Below are positions 58,000 to 64,000 of a stretch of DNA of 64,000 nt, piece after piece. Source of the DNA: Sabethes cyaneus (taxonomy: Eukaryota; Arthropoda; Insecta; Diptera; Culicidae); contig NC_071355.1 of the NCBI RefSeq assembly GCF_943734655.1, positions 209,397,103-209,461,102 on the forward strand. Direction: 5' to 3'. Position 1 is the stretch's first letter, and every line of letters starts with the position of its first letter. The notes under the pieces were generated by a model. It saw only the letters and a list, made by a program, of their open reading frames with translations. It searched no databases and had not been told where the DNA came from. The translations under genes and the position numbers were made by a program.

Positions 58000-60900
58000 C
58001 GGTTGCTTGCTGGCTGAGTGGAACTTAAACCCTTCCGGGAAGCGAATTCTTCGTGCTGTACTACGAACGGCATTCTACCTTTTCGCCATATCACTATCCA
58101 AAATGTCCTGTAGACTTTCCTAAGCAGTTTCCAGGGCTTCGATGTTGGGCTAGCGGCTCTCTAAGTGTCGTTCATACTTGTTGAATATATTTACTCCATA
58201 CGGTGTTCCTGGCTTACTCGTACACGATGGATTTTTCAGATAACTGTATTACTTTAAAGTTTTAAAATCGTCCACTTGAAGCGCTGAACTTGCAAAAACG
58301 TTTATTGCATTACTTTTGTCAGAATTACCTAAGCGCTTCAAAATTAATTGGCTACATTTTGAAATGTCTAGTCTCGTTAAATCAATAGTTTATCGTTTTG
58401 GTTGAAAATATAAAACAGATTTTTACTACCAACAATCCTTGCCAATTAAAGAAAAGAGAAAAACCATTGAAAAATCCACTGAAGAATTAACGAACAAAAC
58501 TACACCCAACCGTGCAGTCGCGGGAACGAAAAGTTTAAAAATATCCCTGGAATGCGCCTCGACCGAATGGAAAAGAGAATAAACATAAACTGCAAGCGGA
58601 CGGGCGGGCCGTGGTTGGTCGGTACCGACCGAAGCAGGATGCCAGGCCGCGGGGGTGCACTTCAATCCAAAGTTAGGTTGCGTCGACATGCGCACTAGCG
58701 GCCCTAGCTGAATTCGAATCACGTCACGGCAGCAGGCCATTTGTAAGGGGGGAAACCATCCACCCAGAGTAATTTCACAAGTTGCTATTTTACGGTTAGA
58801 TTAGAATATTTTAAGCGTTTACTTAATTGCAGCCGAAACATAATGGGACAGAACAGCAGTAGTACAGTTGCACTTTGAATACCGTACCCGGCTCAGTGCT
58901 CGTTCGTTGTGATAAACATTGAACCGCTTGATACAAACTCGTCGGAAAAGCAGGAAAAACGTGTTTCAGCGTTTCGACCGAAGCATGCGGCCGGCACGGT
59001 ACCGATGCGATCGGCGTTGGTAACCAAGAACTGCTGCGGTGTGTGCGGGTAATGGGAAGAAGGAAAATTACACCGACAATAAATCGGTGGTCGAAGGAAA
59101 TCTGGGATGGAAAGAGCAATGCGAAACCGATTCCGAATGCTGTGCATAAATTGTTGAATACATTAAACACACCCATACGAACCGACTTCGATGCAAAGCA
59201 CATACATTTTATTGCATTTTACTTAAGATTGGCTTGAGAAAGTGTTTAGTATGAATATCCTCGACTGCTTCCTGGCCTTTGCTCCTCTTGTGAGAAAGGT
59301 TCAGTGTGATGCTAATGTGTTGGTTGAATGTATATTATTAGACTTAATCAATCAGTGTGAAGAATGCATAAATTTGCTTTGATTCGTAGTAAACTCGGCA
59401 CCTTTTGCGACGCGAAGCATTAAATGGCCATTCCGATAGAGATCTTCGAAGTTAAATAGTTGTGAGTGAACCGAAGGATAGTAAATGTGGGGAATTTTTG
59501 TTTATTTATTTGGTGCACATGCTTAAAGCTATATTGAAATGTGAAATATGTCAAATAAAATGAACAATGCTGTTCAAGGCCGGCATCCAACAAAAATTTT
59601 AGTTAATGTTTTTTTTCGAAATAACTTGTATTAATTGCCTAACATTTAAGGGTCAACAAATTACTTTAATTCGTTAAGGAGTTAATGCCGCACAACCAAA
59701 CGGCATTTTTGCATTTGACGTCAAAGTATGGGCATACCTACCGAATTGGTTCGATTTTCTCCCTCTCCATATGCAACCGTTTCGTTGAATGTCTAAGATA
59801 CTATGCTAATGTTGCCTTTCTTCCGTTTAACTTTCAGATTAGCACACCCAGAAACTGCGCCATATAGCCGAACCGTCGTCGTCGTCGTCGTCAATGGTCG
59901 TTACCAAGAAAACCGGTTGCATCCGGATGCGCAGCGACACTCGTATATTTCCAATTCGCAACATATTTCGAACCGTTGTTCCGGGTGCAGTACATCTCAT
60001 TGCAGCACGTTCAACGAGAGACATATTCGTGAGACAATGCAGCGGCGAGTGAAAAATAACAAAAAAGAAAAAAACACAATGTCCAGCTAAGTCGAATGCG
60101 CCAGAAAAGAGAAAGGAGCCTGTGCGCGAACCGATCGTCACCGATCGCGCAAAAGAAAGCAATAAAGAGAAATGCAAAAAAGGGAAGAGAAAAACATTCG
60201 AGACACAAAGAAGCTACAAAAACATGAATTAACTTTGTGGATGTAGAAAAAATAAACGTAAACACCAGTTTTGGATTGATGAGGAGACATTCCATACAAA
60301 CCGTTATAAAAACCAGAAAGTTGTGCGGAGTACGTACCGCGTTTAAAACTGGCAACAACAGCAACAGCAACAGCAACAGCAGCAGCAGCAGCGGCTAAAA
60401 ACTGTCCAAGGTGCTTTCGAAGCGACTAAAGAGAGTGCCCATATCGTATCGCCCCTCCTCCCCTAGCTACTCCTCGACATGACTGACCTTCTTCGACCAA
60501 CGCGCTGGGAATATGACATACGTCGAGTTTACCGTACTCAGAGTGGTGCATTGCATTGCATTGCATTGCGCTGCTGCAGTGGGTAGTTGTGAAGGCTGCA
60601 TCAAGATCGTCGAAGCAACTTAGCCATCATCAGCATTCGGCCGGTCGTGCTCGGTCCGGTTGTTCGATTCTTTCGGAGCGATGTAGTGTGAATTCGCACT
60701 GGATTATGCTGGGAAAGTAGCCCATCATGCCAGGTACCCCGCTGGCTGACAAGGGTGGATGAGGTGGTGATGGTGGTGGTGGTGGTGCACTTTAAAACGC
60801 AATTATAGTCAGTTGTTTACCTATATTCATAAGAAATCGACCCAAAATTGCAGTTTACACAAAACCAGTTACCAAGTATCTGAGATCGTTGGACTATTCT

Positions 60901-61530
60901 CTTTGTACCGCACTTATAGGTTAGATACATTCTTAGATTTAGTATACTATAAAATATGTGAAATAAACAGACCAGAGGTGAGAACGTTTTATACTCCAGT
61001 AAGGGATGACATGGTACTTCCACGACGTTTTAGTTTATAGATTTCGAATAATGTTTCATAGTTGCTTTGTTAGAATGTGGCAAACTAGTCTATATTAAAC
61101 TTAGATGTCTAGGGACATGAACCGTATCGAACATCTTTTCATATATGTACTGTAAATTGTTTAGTATTTAATGACAGCTTTCTTAGTATTATTAAGTAAG
61201 AAAACTATTTATGTATGGAATAATATCTTATCTATCGTATTTGATTCGCTTACTTTGAAAGAAAACGATCCTTAAAGGTTATAAAACATGGAAATGAAAA
61301 GTTGAGAGAAGTCCAGAACTGGAAAAGCCGCTCACTACAGAACATATGACCGCCTGTGTAAAATCATGATTCTCAAACTTTATGTACCTTTTTCACTTTT
61401 TATATTTTGGTTTTACACCCTTACTTTCCTGTAAGACGTAGTTCTATACGTCAAAAGGTTCAGAAAACAGACCTATCCAAAGCATGTATGAATATCGAGA
61501 ATTGTCTCATTATTTTTTGATTATTCCTTA
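58000..61530. other. No recognised gene; GC-richer with microsatellites
   Basis: Overlapping ORFs without domains. Simple repeats: CAA/CAG at 60353-60393, four GCATT units near 60551-60568, and a GGTGGTGATGGTGGT tract near 60764-60786. The block 58600-60800 is GC-richer than its surroundings and could hold a promoter or untranslated exon of a neighbouring gene, but nothing shows this directly. Confidence 0.4.
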
Positions 61531-61535
61531 TTTCT

Positions 61536-64000
61536 TACTTCTAGTTGCATTGAGCTCGGATGGCTCTTGCTGTATCAATAATTCCTCTCCACTGTACTCG
61601 GTCCTGTGCTACTCGTCGCCAATCCGTTCAGCATCTCGACACACACAAGTTCATCCCCAAGCAGCACACTTCAAGTCTATTTAGTTGAAGCAACTGGATT
61701 ACGACTGAAATTAGTCATAATCCGGTTACCACAGCTACTCTGTAACAACCGTGCTAGTAGGGTCGAAGCGTGTCGCGGAGGGAAACGTGGCCCGACATCC
61801 AGCTTGAATACGTCTTCTCCTGAATCTCCTTACTGGTATTATTTATCTGGAGAGTGAAGCCACTTTCTACCATATAGGTACTTAGTTTTCGACGCATTGA
61901 TTTATAGTACAATCCTCTTAGCCTCCGTCTTTTAATCTGTCGTAAGTTACCTCAGCCGTTCTACTTTCTTACTAATTTAGTTGGCTTGCCGTCCTAAGAC
62001 AAATCCCGTTGAACAAGGTTTCTTTAATTAACTCGGTTGTGGGCTACCGCTATCCAATTCGTCGGACACTGAGTATTCTCCGCCAGACCTCGCTCCACCT
62101 AGTCTAACCATCTTGCTCGCTGCGCTCCTGATCGTCTTGTTCCTACCGGATTTGTGGCAAACACGATCTTTGCAGAGCAATTGTCCGACATTTTTGCAAC
62201 ATGCCATGTCCATCGTATCTGTCCAGCTTTAGCGCAGGTGCTCCTCGAGCATTGTTAAGTATGCCAAGGAGACAAATTCGTCGACTACCTCAAATTCCTC
62301 TGAAACGATGGTTCTACAATTGATGAAGGGACGGTAGGGGAAAGAAATGAAAATTTTTTGGTGAAGGAGGGGAAGAGCGGAAAGGAGGGGGGGGGGGGTA
62401 TTGGTAGCTATGCTTGACAAGTAGGACAAAAGGTAGGAGTCAAAATGACTACTTGTCAAACATAGCTACCAATACCCTCTCCCTTCCTTTCCGCTCTTCC
62501 CCTCCTTCACCAAAAAATTTTCATTTCTTTCCCCTACCGTCCCTTCATCAATTGTAGAACCATCGTTTCAAAAAAATATTAATATATGTATGACCTCATT
62601 TCAAGGTCAAGACTAAAAACTTGAGATTAGTCTATTACATAGGAACGGGGCCTTCCCTCGAAAACCCGCGCCGAGAAACGCGGCTAACACACGCTGACAG
62701 ACGAACAACGTCACGTGCAGTACCTTGCAAGTCGTAAGGGCCGGCATAGTGTCGTCGTCCTGAAAGTAAAATAGTAGTTAGATTAAAAACTTCTCGCTCG
62801 GTGGTAATCTGCAATTGATGCAGGAAGCGGCACAATATGTGTCGATAACCCAACCAAACGCGTCGCTATGCTTGAGAAGTGGATTTTGCGGTCTCCTTTT
62901 GTCCAGCGCCTCTATGGTTCAAAGGTACAAGTACCAGCGAACCGTATGCCCTGGCGGGTGTTGTGGGTTCGAATCCGGTTATAATCTCAGATTACAGCTT
63001 GGTTCGACTCATGCACCTTCCAGCATTGGACAAAAGGTAGGAGTCAAAATGACTACTTGTCAGGCATAGCTACCAATACCCCCCGCCCTCCTTTCCGCTC
63101 TTCCCCTCCTTCACCAAAAAATTTTCATTTCTTTCCCCTACCGTCCCTTAATCAATTGTAGAACCATCGTTTCAAAAAAATATTAATATATGTATGACCT
63201 CATTTCAAGGTCAAGACTAAAAACTTGAGATTAGTCAAATTCCTCGCCGTGGATCATTATACTACTGCCCGAATGGCGTCGGTCGACCTTGGTTCCGCTG
63301 GCCAGCATGTACTTTGTTTTAGACGTATTTAGTTTACCTTCAACCCAATTTTTTCTGGGATTTGGCGAGCTTCCTTGATTTTCCATAACTCTTTCCGGTC
63401 GATGGTATCATATGCGGGTTTGAAGTCAACGAGTAAATGGTGCGTGGAAACTATGTATTCGCGGTCCTTTTGGAAGATCTGCCACAATGTAAATATTTGA
63501 TCCGTTGTAGACCGACCTTCGACGAAGCGGCCTTAATAAGTTCCCACAAATCTATACGCAGTGGGTGATAGTCGGCGCAAAATTATTTGGGACAGCACTT
63601 TATAGGGGGCATTGAGAACGGGGATCGCTCGATAGTTCTCACAATCCAACTTGTCGCCCTTTTTGTAGATCGGGCAGATAACCCCATCTTTCCACTCCTC
63701 CGGTAGCTGTTCCGTATCCCTGGTTCTAACAATTAACCGGTGCATACAAACGGTCAGCTTTTCTGGTCCCATTTTATTAAGCTCCGCTCCGATGCCATCT
63801 TTTCCAGCTGATTTGTTGTTCTTTAGCTGCATGATGACCTCCTTAACTTTGCCTATCGTTGGGGCTGGCATCTCTTCCTCGTTTGTTGCACCGTCGAAAT
63901 TGTGTTCCCCGTCGGCATGGTTCGCCGCCTGGACGCCATACAGGCGTTCGCCGTAGTTCTGCTTCCATTTATCGGACCCCTCACGATCGTCCGTAGGAAT
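61536..64000 (-). pseudogene. RTE-type LINE, split by a fold-back insertion, runs off the window
   Basis: On the minus strand, from the right edge: a linker and RT start at 63533-63871 (IMQLKNNKSAGKDGIGAELN, LPEEWKDGVICPIYKKGDKL), then RT blocks to 63300 and the TKYMLASGTK segment near 63320. After the insertion at 62300-63234 come EEFEVVDEFVSLAYL and, at 62028-62213, a decayed C-terminus (CRKNVGQLLCKDRVCHKS-like). The 3' end near 61536-61640 matches that of the copy at 51859-53705. There are many frameshifts. The endonuclease, if present, is beyond the window. Confidence 0.85.
62300..63234. mobile_element. 935-bp fold-back insertion with 11-bp target duplication
   Basis: The direct repeat TCAAATTCCTC lies on both sides (62289-62299 and 63235-63245), inside an RTE relic. 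Structure: an inverted arm (62301-62423), a 26-bp loop, its mate (62450-62569), then a direct-repeat unit of 209 bp at 62424-62632 that recurs at 63028-63236. Between the direct repeats, 395 bp include a polymerase III B-box-like GGGTTCGAATCC at 62965-62976. No transposase or RT is visible. It may be two SINE copies, one inverted, or a new fold-back type. Confidence 0.75.

Noticed and set aside
60353..60393. CAA/CAG run as a polyglutamine-coding exon
   Set aside because: The frame is closed shortly on either side and no splice sites fit; treated as a microsatellite.
62965..62976. GGGTTCGAATCC as part of a true tRNA gene
   Set aside because: No cloverleaf can be drawn around it and no matching acceptor stem; it is more likely a SINE-derived B box.

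Overview
The window looks like chromosomal DNA of a mosquito (Culicidae). The evidence is one insect protein-coding gene of the STAR RNA-binding family (held out wings/Quaking) lying in AT-rich, transposon-loaded DNA. The transposon set is typical of mosquitoes: RTE-type LINEs, Tc1/mariner-like elements with DD37E spacing, tRNA-derived SINEs and many small inverted-repeat elements. There is no operon structure, CRISPR array or bacterial or phage content. The species cannot be decided from the sequence; genus-level statements would be guesses.

Layout. 0-7 kb: RTE endonuclease fragment, a DD37E-like transposase relic split by a 460-bp MITE, and small repeats. 7.8-13.2 kb: GC-richer upstream and 5' UTR region, the how reading frame (9950-10978, plus strand) and a long AT-rich 3' UTR-like stretch. 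13-30 kb: transposon relics, including a nearly whole DD37E element with a second MITE nested in it, a pogo-like non-autonomous element and a SINE with a 12-bp target duplication. 30-38 kb: SINEs, a Penelope-like palindrome with a hammerhead-like motif, a CR1/Jockey-type RT relic and a 930-bp TIR element. 38-43 kb: GC-rich non-coding DNA with one small unexplained ORF. 43.2-46 kb: an RTE element split by a hAT-like element (8-bp target duplication), which itself carries a SINE and another RTE fragment. 48.7 kb: a short plus-strand exon-like ORF behind a strong splice acceptor. 50-54 kb: tandem repeats and a 5'-truncated RTE copy with an 11-bp target duplication. 54.6-55.9 kb: an apparently identical 676-bp tandem duplication. 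57-58 kb: a 142-bp tandem-unit element. 58-61 kb: GC-rich and microsatellite DNA. 61.5-64 kb: another RTE element, split by a 935-bp fold-back insertion with an 11-bp target duplication.

How it may work together. The how frame carries the whole QUA1-KH-QUA2 core in a single exon. If read straight through, it ends in a HOW(L)/QKI-5-like tail that stops exactly at HPY, before the QR of the usual HPYQR nuclear signal. One codon boundary before that tail is an AG|GT site in phase 1. The exon-like ORF at 48743 starts in the matching phase. I therefore propose that how here makes a second isoform by splicing across about 37.8 kb, with nearly all of the transposons between 11 and 48.7 kb lying inside that intron. 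This is the most interesting idea in the window and is an inference that RNA data would settle.
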